Both the position numbers and the translations under genes were made by a program. Source: Pseudomonadales bacterium (GTDB lineage Bacteria; Pseudomonadota; Gammaproteobacteria; Pseudomonadales; Azotimanducaceae). From it: 53,112 nucleotides of DNA. Below, one piece after another: positions 7,710 through 16,577 of the stretch; position 1 is the stretch's first letter, and every line of letters begins with the position of its first letter. The notes under the pieces are model-generated. The model saw only the letters and a program-made list of their open reading frames with translations, was not told where the DNA came from and searched no databases. Location of the stretch: the NCBI GenBank assembly GCA_022448085.1, contig JAKUTH010000013.1, positions 1 to 53,112 on the forward strand, given 5' to 3'.

Positions 7710-8512
7710 CGTTCGATTCGAATACGGTAGTTTTCGCGCATGGCGTGTAACTCCGTCGCGTTTGCCTCGGTACGGCGTTCGAGGTTGAAATCGTTTCGGA
7801 CTCTGTCGACGGCCTCGTCGAACGTGGATTCGCGCGAAGCGTAACGCTGCGTGAGCTTCACTAGATGCTGGCCATAGCCGGATACGACGGGTCCCTGCCA
7901 GGTTCCGATCGAAAGCGACGACAGTGAAGTCATAAAACGTGATCCAAAATCACGACGGATTTCCGTAGGAGTTGCTTGGGTATAGGTACGTCGCAACATG
8001 AAGCTATCGCCGAGTTGGCGCCAGTTTCCGTCATCGATTGACTCAAGCAGATTTATCGCATCCTGAGCAGCGGTATCTCGACGTTCGGGGCTGAAAAATA
8101 CGTGAGAAAAGGTCAATCGTTCGGCCACTTGGTAGCGTTCCTGATGACGATCGAAATAACTGCGCAATGTCGTATCGCTTGGCGGTTCAAGTAACGCGCG
8201 ATCTTCCACGACGAACTGCAGTTTTTGCGCGAGGCGCCGACGAATAATAACGTCGTCGTGTTCCAGTCCGAGTTTGCGTGCCTCGCGGACGAACATTTCT
8301 TCGCGGACGTGGCCGTCGATTAAGCCTTCGAGTTCGGCGGGCGTGGGCTCGGAGCCCATCTGCGATAGCCATTGATCGTGTAGTCGCTGAATATCATTTT
8401 TGCTGACGACGATATTCCGGTCGGTCGACCCTCGTTGACGCAGTGAATCAACAGCGAACAACAGGACGCCAACAACGATAAACACAAACAGTGGGTCGCG
8501 GACGAAACGCAT
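7706..8512 (-). CDS. Membrane-anchored parvulin-type peptidyl-prolyl isomerase
   Basis: 268 residues. One N-terminal membrane anchor (residues about 7-24, FVFIVVGVLLFAVDSL) is followed by a SurA-like helical chaperone segment (about 35-115). A degenerate parvulin/rotamase domain then spans about 130-235 (LTFSHVFFSPERR, GTWQGPVVSGYGQHLVKL). It is probably a periplasmic folding factor tethered to the inner membrane. Its stop overlaps the start of the HupE/UreJ gene (ATGA), so it may assist folding of the periplasmic domain of that protein. This pairing is seen in other bacteria, to my knowledge. Confidence 0.82.
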   Translation of the reverse strand: MRFVRDPLFVFIVVGVLLFAVDSLRQRGSTDRNIVVSKNDIQRLHDQWLSQMGSEPTPAELEGLIDGHVREEMFVREARKLGLEHDDVIIRRRLAQKLQFVVEDRALLEPPSDTTLRSYFDRHQERYQVAERLTFSHVFFSPERRDTAAQDAINLLESIDDGNWRQLGDSFMLRRTYTQATPTEIRRDFGSRFMTSLSSLSIGTWQGPVVSGYGQHLVKLTQRYASRESTFDEAVDRVRNDFNLERRTEANATELHAMRENYRIRIER

Positions 8513-8527
8513 GGTTGTTAGTAAGCC

Positions 8528-9307
8528 TTAATTCATCTCAAAACCACCGGCCACGTTGAGCGAGATGCCCGTTACGTTTGGGGCGGTTGCTAGGTACACG
8601 GCTGCCTGACCCATGTCGGCGGCGGTTTGCGGTCGACCGAGAGGTATCATATCGGCCATGCGATTGTCGAAGGCCGCTGCGCCCTGATTGGCCATGAGGT
8701 GGTCAAGCCACATCGCGGTTCCCACCACACCCGGACAAATCGCGTTGACGCGAATGCCGAAGGGAGCGAACTCCTGAGCCATCGATTGCGTTAATCCCAC
8801 AGCCGCAAATTTAGAAGCACAATACGCGGCGAGATTTGCTGAGCCTCGTTTACCCGCGATAGACGCGGTGCTCACGATCGCCGCATCGGATGATGCTTTT
8901 AGCTGCGGTAATGCTGTTTTCGACATGAGAAAAATCCCTTTGACGTTGACGGCGAAGATCCGATCCCACGTGGCTTCACTGAAACTTTCGATTGGACCAC
9001 TATCGACAACGCCAGCGTTGTTTACGAGCACATCGATTTGTCCGAAAGTGTCTAATGTCTTTTGGATCGCTCGTTGACACGAAGTCACTTGGGTCACGTC
9101 GAGGTCCACGCTGTCCACTTCTCCAAGAGGCGCAAGGTCATCGAGGGTTTCTTTCAAGGCGTGATCGCTGCCCAAATCGTAGTTCCAATCAGGGCTTGTA
9201 TCCAAATCAGCGATCATGACTCGGTGCCCGGCACGTAGAAATGCGTCCGCGATCCCTTTACCGATTCCGCGAGCCGCTCCCGTCACAAGGACTGTTCGTT
9301 TCGACAT
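8528..9307 (-). CDS. Short-chain dehydrogenase/reductase (SDR)
   Basis: 259 residues, classical SDR. It has the cofactor motif TGAARGIGKG near residues 7-16, NNAG, the catalytic Ser in VSTASIAG and the YxxxK motif as YCASK. The C-terminal part contains PGVVGTAMW and the family-typical end GISLNVAGGF. Acidic residues after the second strand (IADLD) favour NAD over NADP. The ATG at 9307 has GGGAG about 9 bases upstream, so I prefer it to the longer frame to 9346. It lies 15 bases upstream of the parvulin gene. The substrate cannot be read from the sequence. Confidence 0.87.
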   Translation of the reverse strand: MSKRTVLVTGAARGIGKGIADAFLRAGHRVMIADLDTSPDWNYDLGSDHALKETLDDLAPLGEVDSVDLDVTQVTSCQRAIQKTLDTFGQIDVLVNNAGVVDSGPIESFSEATWDRIFAVNVKGIFLMSKTALPQLKASSDAAIVSTASIAGKRGSANLAAYCASKFAAVGLTQSMAQEFAPFGIRVNAICPGVVGTAMWLDHLMANQGAAAFDNRMADMIPLGRPQTAADMGQAAVYLATAPNVTGISLNVAGGFEMN

Positions 9308-9493
9308 CGTCAATTCTCCCAACCAACCAATAACGTATTCATGCATCCACAGGGCTCAGGCGCAAGGTAAAGAACCGTGGTGTATTTTGGTTACAGAACC
9401 TGCATCGCCGCGACTACAGTTGTGCTCTCCGTCTTGTTGTCACTTCGATGGGTATAACTTAGCTCGACTCAAGAGCGTATATGAGGAATTGAG

Positions 9494-10369
9494 ATGGTGT
9501 CAGCCGAGGAACATGCGAAGCGTTTTATTGAAGTCGATGGACGGCGTATGGCGTACGTCGAAATGGGTGAGGGGTCGCCCATCGTCTTTCAACACGGGAA
9601 TCCGACGTCGAGTTATCTGTGGCGTAATGTGATGCCGATGTTGGCACACCGAGGTCGATGTGTTGCGCTGGATCTCATCGGTATGGGTGATTCTGACAAG
9701 CTTATTGATCCAGGTCCCGGCTCATATACCTACGCCGAGCAACGGCAATATTTCGACAAGGCACTGGCGGCGCTAGGCGTGGGCGATGACGTGGTACTGA
9801 TTGTCCATGATTGGGGGTCGGCGCTTGGGTTTGACTGGGCGCAACGCCATCCGCAATCCGTCCGGGGAATATGTTACATGGAGGCAATTGTCCGCCCGCT
9901 TGCATGGGACGAATTTCCAGACAGATCACGGGGCATTTTCCAAGGGTTTCGTTCAGAAGCGGGTGAAGGGATGGTGTTGGAGAACAATCTCTTTGTAGAG
10001 CGGGTGTTGCCGGGATCGGTATTAAGAGAGCTTTCTGAGGAAGAGATGTCGGTGTATCGGCGTCCCTTCACCGAGCCGGGCGAGGGCCGTCGACCGACTC
10101 TCACCTGGCCGCGGCAGATTCCGATTGAAGGCGAGCCAGCAGACGTCACGGACATCGTTGAAACGTACGCCGAGTGGCTCGAGAAGTCGCAAATTCCGAA
10201 ATTATTTATCAATGCCGAACCTGGGGCGCTGCTGACTGGAGCGCAGCGAGAATTTTGTCGACGTTGGCCGAATCAGCACGAAGTCACCGTTCGTGGCAGT
10301 CATTTCATCCAGGAAGATTCGCCGACGGAAATTGGTACAGCGATCAACGCCTGGCTCGAAAGTTTGTAG
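9494..10369 (+). CDS. dhaA: Haloalkane dehalogenase, HLD-II type
   Basis: 291 residues, alpha/beta hydrolase. The whole catalytic pentad of subfamily II haloalkane dehalogenases is present at the expected spacing. The nucleophile is D106 (in VHDWGS), with halide-binding N36 (HGNPTS) and W107, acid E130 (MEAI) and base H270 (GSHFIQED). These positions are offset by exactly two from LinB. These enzymes hydrolyse carbon-halogen bonds of haloalkanes to alcohol and halide in the cytoplasm. The ATG at 9494 is preceded by a GAGGA. It is transcribed away from an SDR gene and converges on an MDR oxidoreductase. The actual substrate is unknown. Confidence 0.9.
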   Translation: MVSAEEHAKRFIEVDGRRMAYVEMGEGSPIVFQHGNPTSSYLWRNVMPMLAHRGRCVALDLIGMGDSDKLIDPGPGSYTYAEQRQYFDKALAALGVGDDVVLIVHDWGSALGFDWAQRHPQSVRGICYMEAIVRPLAWDEFPDRSRGIFQGFRSEAGEGMVLENNLFVERVLPGSVLRELSEEEMSVYRRPFTEPGEGRRPTLTWPRQIPIEGEPADVTDIVETYAEWLEKSQIPKLFINAEPGALLTGAQREFCRRWPNQHEVTVRGSHFIQEDSPTEIGTAINAWLESL

Positions 10370-10383
10370 GCAGTTTTGTTGGT

Positions 10384-11484
10384 TTAGACTACGAGTACAT
10401 TGCCGTTTGAACGTCCGGCTTCAAGCCGATCGTCGGACGTAGGGTCGGGAGCAACCCTGACCAACGTTTTCCCAAAGTTCTTGCCCTTCAACATAGCCTC
10501 GAATGCCTCGGGCGCGTTTTCGAGGCCGACCCATAGGTCTTCCCGATAACGCACTAAGCCATCTTGAATCCAGGCCGACATAGCTTCGAGGAAAGCGGCT
10601 TGGTGCTGGTCGACAAAATTCCGGACGAAGAGAGGATGGACGGTCACATTTTGCTTCTGAAAGAACGGCGCACCTGTTGCGTGCCACCGTTCGGACGCAC
10701 GTTCCGGCTGGGCGTCACCGTATTGGGAGATCATGCCGCACAGGGTAATGCGCGACCCCGAATTCAGCAGGGGTAGTACGCCTTCGTAAACACTGCCGCC
10801 GACATTTTCGAAGTACGCGTCAATGCCGTCGGGACACGCCTTCCGAAGATCTTCGGTATAAACCGGAGAAAGGTGGGAAACACATGCATCAAAACCCAGC
10901 TCTTCGGTAACGAATTGGCACTTGGATTCACGACCCGCGATACCGACCACGCGACAGCCCATGATTCGGGCGATCTGGCCGGCGGCTTGCCCAACGCCAC
11001 CGGACGCAGCTGAAACCACGACCGTTTCCCCTGGTCTCGGCCGGCATTGTAAATAGATTCCTGAATACGCGGTCAGACCGAGCATGCCCAGAATACCTAC
11101 AGCGGTAGATATCGGCGCCGCGTTAGCATCCAGAATTCGGGGGAACATGTATCCGAATACGTTTATTTCTGCCCCAACCAGTCCAAATTGTTGCCAGCCG
11201 TTGGTATTGAAGACGATGTCGCCCTCGCCGTATTCACCTGAGCGGCTGGCGATCACCTCGGAGACGGTGCGGCCATGACATACATCCCCCGGGGTCTCTG
11301 CGCCACTGCGGCGGCGTCCCCACTGGTACGGATCCATCGAGAGGTAGAGGGTCCGCGTCAGCGCTTGCCCGCGGTGAGGAACGTACTGCTCTTGCGTGAC
11401 CCATTTAAAGTCGCCGTTTGTGGGCCAGCCCCCGAGGGGCTTGCGTCCTAGCAACCATGCCTCGTTTTTCGAATCCAGATGCAT
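10384..11484 (-). CDS. NADP-dependent MDR oxidoreductase (zinc-free, PTGR/CurA-like)
   Basis: 366 residues, medium-chain reductase without the zinc-binding cysteines. The nucleotide-binding motif SAASGGVGQAAGQIA is clear. The N-terminal segment LYLSMDPYQWGR matches the LYLSxDPYMR signature of prostaglandin/leukotriene reductase and CurA-like enone reductases, which reduce the C=C bond of conjugated ketones. The ATG at 11484 has GGGGA about 7 bases upstream; the frame runs on to a TTG at 11517 without a ribosome site. It is divergent from the Ldh2-type gene. Confidence 0.87.
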   Translation of the reverse strand: MHLDSKNEAWLLGRKPLGGWPTNGDFKWVTQEQYVPHRGQALTRTLYLSMDPYQWGRRRSGAETPGDVCHGRTVSEVIASRSGEYGEGDIVFNTNGWQQFGLVGAEINVFGYMFPRILDANAAPISTAVGILGMLGLTAYSGIYLQCRPRPGETVVVSAASGGVGQAAGQIARIMGCRVVGIAGRESKCQFVTEELGFDACVSHLSPVYTEDLRKACPDGIDAYFENVGGSVYEGVLPLLNSGSRITLCGMISQYGDAQPERASERWHATGAPFFQKQNVTVHPLFVRNFVDQHQAAFLEAMSAWIQDGLVRYREDLWVGLENAPEAFEAMLKGKNFGKTLVRVAPDPTSDDRLEAGRSNGNVLVV

Positions 11485-11598
11485 TGATGTGTCCCCGTTT
11501 CGGTTGGGCACAACCAATTAAAGTTCGCCGCAGGGGCTGATTATGCGCGTCTGGTTTTACGATCTGTTACCTTGTTCGATCGAACTGGAGAGGTCGTT

Positions 11599-12675
11599 AT
11601 GCTGGAGCGCTTCAAAGTACCCGACGATATTGCTGTTCGGGTGGATCAAGCCGTCATGCGCCAAGCGGTCGAAGATATTTTCAAAGCGTTTGATATGCCG
11701 GAGGCGGAAGCCGAGGCCTCGGCCGACGTCTTGCTGTATGCCGATATACGAGGTATTGATTCCCACGGCGTTTCCAACATGATGCGAGCATACGTCGCGG
11801 GCTTTCGCGCCGCACAAATTAATCCAACGCCCTTGGCTCGTCGCGAACGCGATACCTTGGGTGCGATTTCATACGACTGCGACAACGGACTGGGAATAGC
11901 ACAAAGTCGGGTGTTTATGGAGGAAGCCTGCGAACGGGCCAAAGACACCGGAGTCGCGGTGGTTACGGCGTACAACGGACAACATTACGGCCCGTCAGCG
12001 TACTACGCACACCTGGCGTTGGCCCACGACATGATTGGGATCTCCATGACCACGGGCGGTTTATTGGTCACGCCAACGCAGGGTGCGGAGCGACTTTTGG
12101 GCCTTAATCCGATAGGAATCGCGGCGCCTTCCGACGCGGAAGTACCGTTTATATTCGATGCCTCCATGAGTTCGGTTGCTGCGAACAAAATTCAATTGTT
12201 GCGACGGGTCGATGGCAACGTTGCGCCGGGATGGATTAGCGATGCTGAAGGTGCCCCCGTGATGGAAGAGTCCCCCGTACTCGAAGGGTTCATGATGCTT
12301 CCACTCGGTGGTACCCGTGAGATCGGCTCCCATAAAGGTTTTGGGTTGGCGATGTTGGTCGAAATTCTCTGTGGCGTCTTGACAGGCACAGGCGGCGGAC
12401 CGTTTCGACGGCAAGGTACGGCGCACTATTTTATGGCCTACGACGTCGGTGCGTTCTGCGACGTCGCGACTTTTAAAAAAGACATGGACGACTACTTACG
12501 AGCATTACTCGACTGCAAGCCTGCGCCTGGTGAGTCACGCGTGGTCTATCCCGGCATCCCCGAGCACGAAGCGGAGCTTGAGCGCCGCGCCGAAGGTATT
12601 CCATACCATCCCGAAGTCATTGAGTGGTTCAAGAAAACCATGGCCGATCTTGGCGTAACCGATGATTTACCCTAG
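11599..12675 (+). CDS. Ldh2-family malate/lactate-type dehydrogenase
   Basis: 358 residues, homologous to the malate/L-lactate/ureidoglycolate/delta1-piperideine-2-carboxylate reductase family (not the Rossmann MDH/LDH). Visible family features are DIRGIDSHGVSNM with the catalytic His, the NAD(P) region (GIAQSRVFMEEACERAK, TAYNGQHYGPSAYYA) and GSHKGFGLAMLVEILCGVLTG. It probably reduces or oxidises a 2-keto/2-hydroxy acid. The ATG at 11599 has GGAGAGG at 11587-11593. It is followed after 12 bases by the arylsulfotransferase-like gene, probably in one transcript. Confidence 0.87.
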   Translation: MLERFKVPDDIAVRVDQAVMRQAVEDIFKAFDMPEAEAEASADVLLYADIRGIDSHGVSNMMRAYVAGFRAAQINPTPLARRERDTLGAISYDCDNGLGIAQSRVFMEEACERAKDTGVAVVTAYNGQHYGPSAYYAHLALAHDMIGISMTTGGLLVTPTQGAERLLGLNPIGIAAPSDAEVPFIFDASMSSVAANKIQLLRRVDGNVAPGWISDAEGAPVMEESPVLEGFMMLPLGGTREIGSHKGFGLAMLVEILCGVLTGTGGGPFRRQGTAHYFMAYDVGAFCDVATFKKDMDDYLRALLDCKPAPGESRVVYPGIPEHEAELERRAEGIPYHPEVIEWFKKTMADLGVTDDLP

Positions 12676-12687
12676 CGATCATTAACC

Positions 12688-13833
12688 ATGGGATGGTCTG
12701 TCAACCGCCCGACCGGTCTGACCTTTCATCGGCACGGACTTTCAACCAAAGGTTATACGTTACTGACCCCTCACGGCGATGCGGCTACGTACCTTATCGA
12801 TATTGATGGACGCATAGTCCATCGCTGGGTCTTTAGCCATATCAAGCCTGGCTACGGGCGCTTGCTCGAAAACGGCAATCTGCTGATGACCGGTTCGGAC
12901 ATCAACACGCCCAAACCGCCGAAAGATGAACCGACGAAAGCACCGCCTCCGCTTGAACACCACGTCACCCGCTTGGGTGGCTACCACACGACGCTGGTTG
13001 AGGTTGACTGGGATGGCAACGTCGTTTGGGAGTACATCAACAAATTTCAACACCACGACTTTTTTCGATTCGCGAATGGCAACACGATGGTTCCCGTGTG
13101 GGTGGAATTGCCTGAAGAATTCCATCGCGGAGTCCGAGGTGGGCGAAAAATGCCTAGGGAGCGGCTGCCGCGGCTGCTTGGGGACGATTTAGTTGAAATT
13201 GATCAGGATCAAAATGAGGTGCGCCGAATACAAACCTGGAAACTGCTTGATCCTGTCCGAGATCCTATTTTCGCTACGGTCCGACGATGGGAATGGACGC
13301 ACATTAACTCGATTGATGTGAACCTAGAAGGTGACATCGTATTCTCTGCGCGCCACAACGATCGAGTCTGCGTGATCGACAGCAAATCGGAAGAAATTAG
13401 CTTCAAGTACACTGAAACGCATGGTCAGCACCATGCGACATGGGTCAAGGATGGCAATATTCAGGTGTTCGATAACGGTGACTCCAGTTCGCGCATTATC
13501 GAAATTGACCCAAGTAAGTCGGAGGTCGTATGGGATTACCACGGGATCCCGTCCGATCAATTCTTCAGCGGACATATCTCTGGAGCGACCCGCCTAGGAT
13601 CAGGAAACGTTTTGGTTTGTGAGGGCACCAGCGGGCGATTGTTTGAAGTGAATCGTGCGCATGAGGTTGTTTGGGAGTGGATCAACCCATTTCTAAACAA
13701 CAACTCACGAGGAGAGGCCACCGTCAGCATCTATCGAGCGCATCGGTATCCTGTCGATCACCCGGCCTTGGTCGATAAAGACCTCGACCCTAACCGGCTC
13801 CGTAATTTAAACCAACTGAACGGTTTGACGTAG
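12688..13833 (+). CDS. Arylsulfotransferase (ASST)-like beta-propeller protein
   Basis: 381 residues with repeated propeller blades: short strands ending in D/N-G turns (DIDGRIVHRW, DWDGNVVWEY, EIDPSKSEVVWDY, EVNRAHEVVWEW). This W-rich blade repeat is typical of the arylsulfotransferase PF05935/PF14269 group. No signal peptide is seen, unlike periplasmic ASST, so it is probably cytoplasmic and may bind a ligand instead of transferring sulfate. It follows the Ldh2-type gene by 12 bases. A possible terminator lies after its stop. Confidence 0.78.
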   Translation: MGWSVNRPTGLTFHRHGLSTKGYTLLTPHGDAATYLIDIDGRIVHRWVFSHIKPGYGRLLENGNLLMTGSDINTPKPPKDEPTKAPPPLEHHVTRLGGYHTTLVEVDWDGNVVWEYINKFQHHDFFRFANGNTMVPVWVELPEEFHRGVRGGRKMPRERLPRLLGDDLVEIDQDQNEVRRIQTWKLLDPVRDPIFATVRRWEWTHINSIDVNLEGDIVFSARHNDRVCVIDSKSEEISFKYTETHGQHHATWVKDGNIQVFDNGDSSSRIIEIDPSKSEVVWDYHGIPSDQFFSGHISGATRLGSGNVLVCEGTSGRLFEVNRAHEVVWEWINPFLNNNSRGEATVSIYRAHRYPVDHPALVDKDLDPNRLRNLNQLNGLT

Positions 13834-13853
13834 ATCAGTACCACGAAGAATCC

Positions 13854-13885
13854 CCGACCGATCAGCGTACAACGGTCGGTTTGTT
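13854..13885 (+). terminator. Possible intrinsic terminator between convergent genes
   Basis: A 7-bp stem (CCGACCG at 13854-13860, CGGTCGG at 13873-13879) with a 12-base loop is followed by TTTGTT. It lies just after the ASST-like gene and overlaps the end of the facing EamA gene. The loop is long and the T-run short, so confidence is modest. Confidence 0.4.
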
Positions 13886-14740
13886 CACTAATACGACTCC
13901 GAGGACTATTAGGCCAAGAGCAATGACTGCACTAGGGTGAACGCTTTCTCCCAATATTTGATGAATCAAAAACAGTGAAATAAATGGCGAGAGAAAAATG
14001 AGCTGACTAATCTTTGCGACTTGTCGAGTACGAGATAGCGCTTGCTGCCATAGAAGAAAGGTCACCCCCATTTCGAAGAGACCAACCCAAACTCCAACCG
14101 ACAGCGTTCGAGGGGTCAAGGGCGGGAAGCCATCGGTGGACCAACAAAGTAACCCAATGATTGGTGTGGCGACCGCAAACCCGATGAGCATGAGTGATGC
14201 GGGGTGACATTCGAGCCGGATGGTGGCGAGCCAGTACAGTGACCACAACAACGTGCTAAGGAGCGCGAGCGTGATACCTCCCATGTCGAACGTGTCAAAT
14301 CCGACACTCGCGCCCCGGGTCACGAGAATAACCACACCAACGTAGCTAACGCCGATTCCGATCAACGCCTTTGACGATAGCCGCTGCTTGAGTATAGGGA
14401 TGGCGAGAATGGCTAGCGTTATTGCCCACGTGTAGTTCAGCGGTTGCGCTATCTGCGCGGGTAGCCTGTCGTACGCTTCGAACAGAATCAAGTAATACGC
14501 CAGTGGGTTCACTAATCCCAACAGCCCGGCTCGAAAGTAGACGGATCTCGTGATTGGCGTCGGTGCGATAACGAGTTTCGAGACGGTGAAGAACGCTAAG
14601 GAAAATACGCTGCCAAGCCATAACATTTGAATAGGTGTAAGGAATGCGAGACCGAGTTTGAAAACAGTTGCCACGGTGGACCACAAAGCAACCGCGGCCA
14701 AGCCGAAAAGAATTGCTTGTGTTTCTCTGGAACGCACCAC
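13862..14740 (-). CDS. EamA/DMT-family transporter
   Basis: 292 residues with about ten predicted hydrophobic helices arranged as two EamA repeats (about 10-140 and 150-285). The repeats show the usual family features: WGSVFSLAFF, GLVNPLAYYLILFEAYDRLPAQIAQPLNYTW in the first, GVWVGLFEMGVTFLLWQQAL in the second. It is an inner-membrane drug/metabolite transporter superfamily protein, often an exporter of amino acids or metabolites. The substrate cannot be inferred. It is divergent from the peroxiredoxin gene with a 158-base intergenic region. Confidence 0.88.
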   Translation of the reverse strand: MVRSRETQAILFGLAAVALWSTVATVFKLGLAFLTPIQMLWLGSVFSLAFFTVSKLVIAPTPITRSVYFRAGLLGLVNPLAYYLILFEAYDRLPAQIAQPLNYTWAITLAILAIPILKQRLSSKALIGIGVSYVGVVILVTRGASVGFDTFDMGGITLALLSTLLWSLYWLATIRLECHPASLMLIGFAVATPIIGLLCWSTDGFPPLTPRTLSVGVWVGLFEMGVTFLLWQQALSRTRQVAKISQLIFLSPFISLFLIHQILGESVHPSAVIALGLIVLGVVLVNKPTVVR

Positions 14741-14898
14741 TTCGTCACATTATCTGAATTTGGTCGAGCATCCCATCTGCTTGATGGCTGGCGTTGTGGC
14801 GCGAGGGGATCTTCGAATCGGTGCGTCGCTTTTGGTTGAACGGAGGCGCCGAACACCGCACACTTAATTTGGTCAACTCAGATTTGATAGGAAGTGAT

Positions 14899-15378
14899 AT
14901 GGCGATTGAGGAAGGGGATAAGCTCCCCGAAGCAACGATGCATACAATGCGAGATGGAAGACCGACGCCGGTCACGACGGCCGAATTGTTTGACGGCAAG
15001 AAGGTGGTCGTTTTTGCGGTTCCGGGCGCGTTTACTCCGACGTGTTCACAGTCACACCTCCCGGGATACGTGGTCAATGCGGATGCGATTCGGTCGAAGG
15101 GCATTGATGACATCGTCTGTATCGCCGTCAACGATGCCTTCGTCATGGGGGCGTGGGGTGACGATCGGAACGCCGAAGCCATCACCATGGTAGGCGACGG
15201 CAACGGGGATTTTACTAAAGCTCTTGGTCTTGAGATGGATGGCAGTGGCTTTGGTCTTGGGACCCGATCCCAGCGCTACGCCATGGTCGTTGACGACGGT
15301 GTTGTCTCGAATTTATCCGTCGAGGACCCCGGTCAATTTGAAGTCAGTAAAGCGGAGGCGATCCTCGAGGCCCTTTAA
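14899..15378 (+). CDS. Prx5-type peroxiredoxin
   Basis: 159 residues, a thioredoxin-fold peroxidase that reduces hydroperoxides. The peroxidatic Cys is C49 in the signature PGAFTPTCSQSHLPGY; a second Cys lies in DDIVCIAVNDAF, the position seen in Prx5/PMP20 proteins. FMGAWG and the C-terminal FEVSKAEAIL are also typical. The ATG at 14899 has AGGAAG about 6 bases upstream; longer frames to 14794 have no ribosome site. It is followed by a small cupin gene 93 bases downstream. Confidence 0.9.
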   Translation: MAIEEGDKLPEATMHTMRDGRPTPVTTAELFDGKKVVVFAVPGAFTPTCSQSHLPGYVVNADAIRSKGIDDIVCIAVNDAFVMGAWGDDRNAEAITMVGDGNGDFTKALGLEMDGSGFGLGTRSQRYAMVVDDGVVSNLSVEDPGQFEVSKAEAILEAL

Positions 15379-15471
15379 TTCTGGCGATCGTGTTGAAGCC
15401 ATGACGAGATTGCGCCGATGTAAACCTGCTGGTTGTGGATGGAAAAATAGACGTGAACAGGAGCGTGCATT

Positions 15472-15843
15472 GTGTATGTAGTCCGTGTGTATACGGGAGA
15501 CGATGGCGAGTCGCATTTTGAAGATGTAGCGATTGGTCTCGAAGGTCGAGGCTTGGGCGGTCGAATTTCGAGGTTAATTCGGGGTAGCGGGGTCATGTTT
15601 CGGGAAGTCGATGCGACCTACGATCTTGATTTCCACAACGCGCCGCGGCGCCAGTTTGTCGTGAATCTTACCGGATCGGTGGATATCACGGTTGGGGATG
15701 GCACCATACGGCGACTCGGCCCGGGCGAGATTCTGCTCGCCGAGGACACGTCAGGGCGAGGTCACAAGAGTGCGGCGGTGGATGGCAAGTCGAGAACGTG
15801 TCTCTTTATTCCCGTCGACGACGACGCTGAGATCGGAATATAA
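15472..15843 (+). CDS. Small cupin-domain protein
   Basis: 123 residues with the features of one small beta-barrel cupin: FHNAPRRQFVVNLTGSVDITVGDG, then RRLGPGEILLAEDTSGRGHKS, the two-motif layout of the fold. The metal-binding histidines are only partly kept, so binding is unclear. The start is a GTG at 15472 with AGGAG about 9 bases upstream. No catalytic role can be assigned. Confidence 0.72.
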   Translation: MYVVRVYTGDDGESHFEDVAIGLEGRGLGGRISRLIRGSGVMFREVDATYDLDFHNAPRRQFVVNLTGSVDITVGDGTIRRLGPGEILLAEDTSGRGHKSAAVDGKSRTCLFIPVDDDAEIGI

Positions 15844-15869
15844 GCATTGTCGGGTGTGAATTGAGTCAT

Positions 15870-16523
15870 CTAAATGGCTGGTGTACCGGCGAGGTCATCG
15901 CCAAGGCGCATGGCGTCTTGTAGAGAACCAAGCCGCCGAACCCAAGGTGTCAAGTCGTTGAGGGCAGAGGGCATATTGGCGGCGGCTATGCGTGCAGCGC
16001 TTTCATCCGAGTAAATACCAAGCAGCAACACGAAAAATAGTTGGTCGCCGTAGGCAATCCGCGTAGCGGATAGGCCCGGAATGTTCTTATCGCCTACGAA
16101 TTTTTCTAGGGCCTCCTTGTTGGAGACAGCAAACAACTGCACAGCAAAATAGTCGGGTGGTAGGTCGATGAGATTCACCGCATGGCCCGGTTTAAGTGCG
16201 AGGCGTCGGTAAAGTGGGGGTCCGATGTCAAGGTTGGGAGAGCGGGTAGCTACGGTGTCACTGCTATCTACCACTTCTGGTTCGTGCGTTTTTGGCAGTG
16301 TCTGATCTGGCTTAGGTGGCAGCGATCTCGATAGCCGTTTCTTTTTGCCATCTGGGATGTAGTCTTTGACGCACTCCCAGGTCTGATTTTCGACCCCCAT
16401 GTCGCAAAACCAGTTGTCTTTGGGAGTAACGGGCACCGGAGTCTCAACCATGGGGTTGGTGGAGCCACAGCCCCCGAGCAATAGAAACGTAATCACACAG
16501 GCCGTGGACCATCGCCAGATCAT
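15870..16523 (-). CDS. SPOR-domain lipoprotein
   Basis: 217 residues. The N-terminus has a lipoprotein signal with lipobox LGGC (Cys at residue 19). A low-complexity linker (about 60-105) leads to a C-terminal SPOR-like domain (about 120-205: YFAVQLFAVSNKEALEKFV, FVLLLGIYSDESAARIAAANM). SPOR domains bind denuded septal peptidoglycan, so an envelope or cell-division-site role is likely. A short Cys-containing segment (WFCDMGVENQTWECV) sits just after the lipidated Cys. It is divergent from the MaoC-like gene, with 54 bases between them. Confidence 0.82.
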   Translation of the reverse strand: MIWRWSTACVITFLLLGGCGSTNPMVETPVPVTPKDNWFCDMGVENQTWECVKDYIPDGKKKRLSRSLPPKPDQTLPKTHEPEVVDSSDTVATRSPNLDIGPPLYRRLALKPGHAVNLIDLPPDYFAVQLFAVSNKEALEKFVGDKNIPGLSATRIAYGDQLFFVLLLGIYSDESAARIAAANMPSALNDLTPWVRRLGSLQDAMRLGDDLAGTPAI

Positions 16524-16577
16524 GGCGGACGACTGTGCCCATTCGTTTATGATCTGTCAAAAAGTAGGAGCCGTTCG

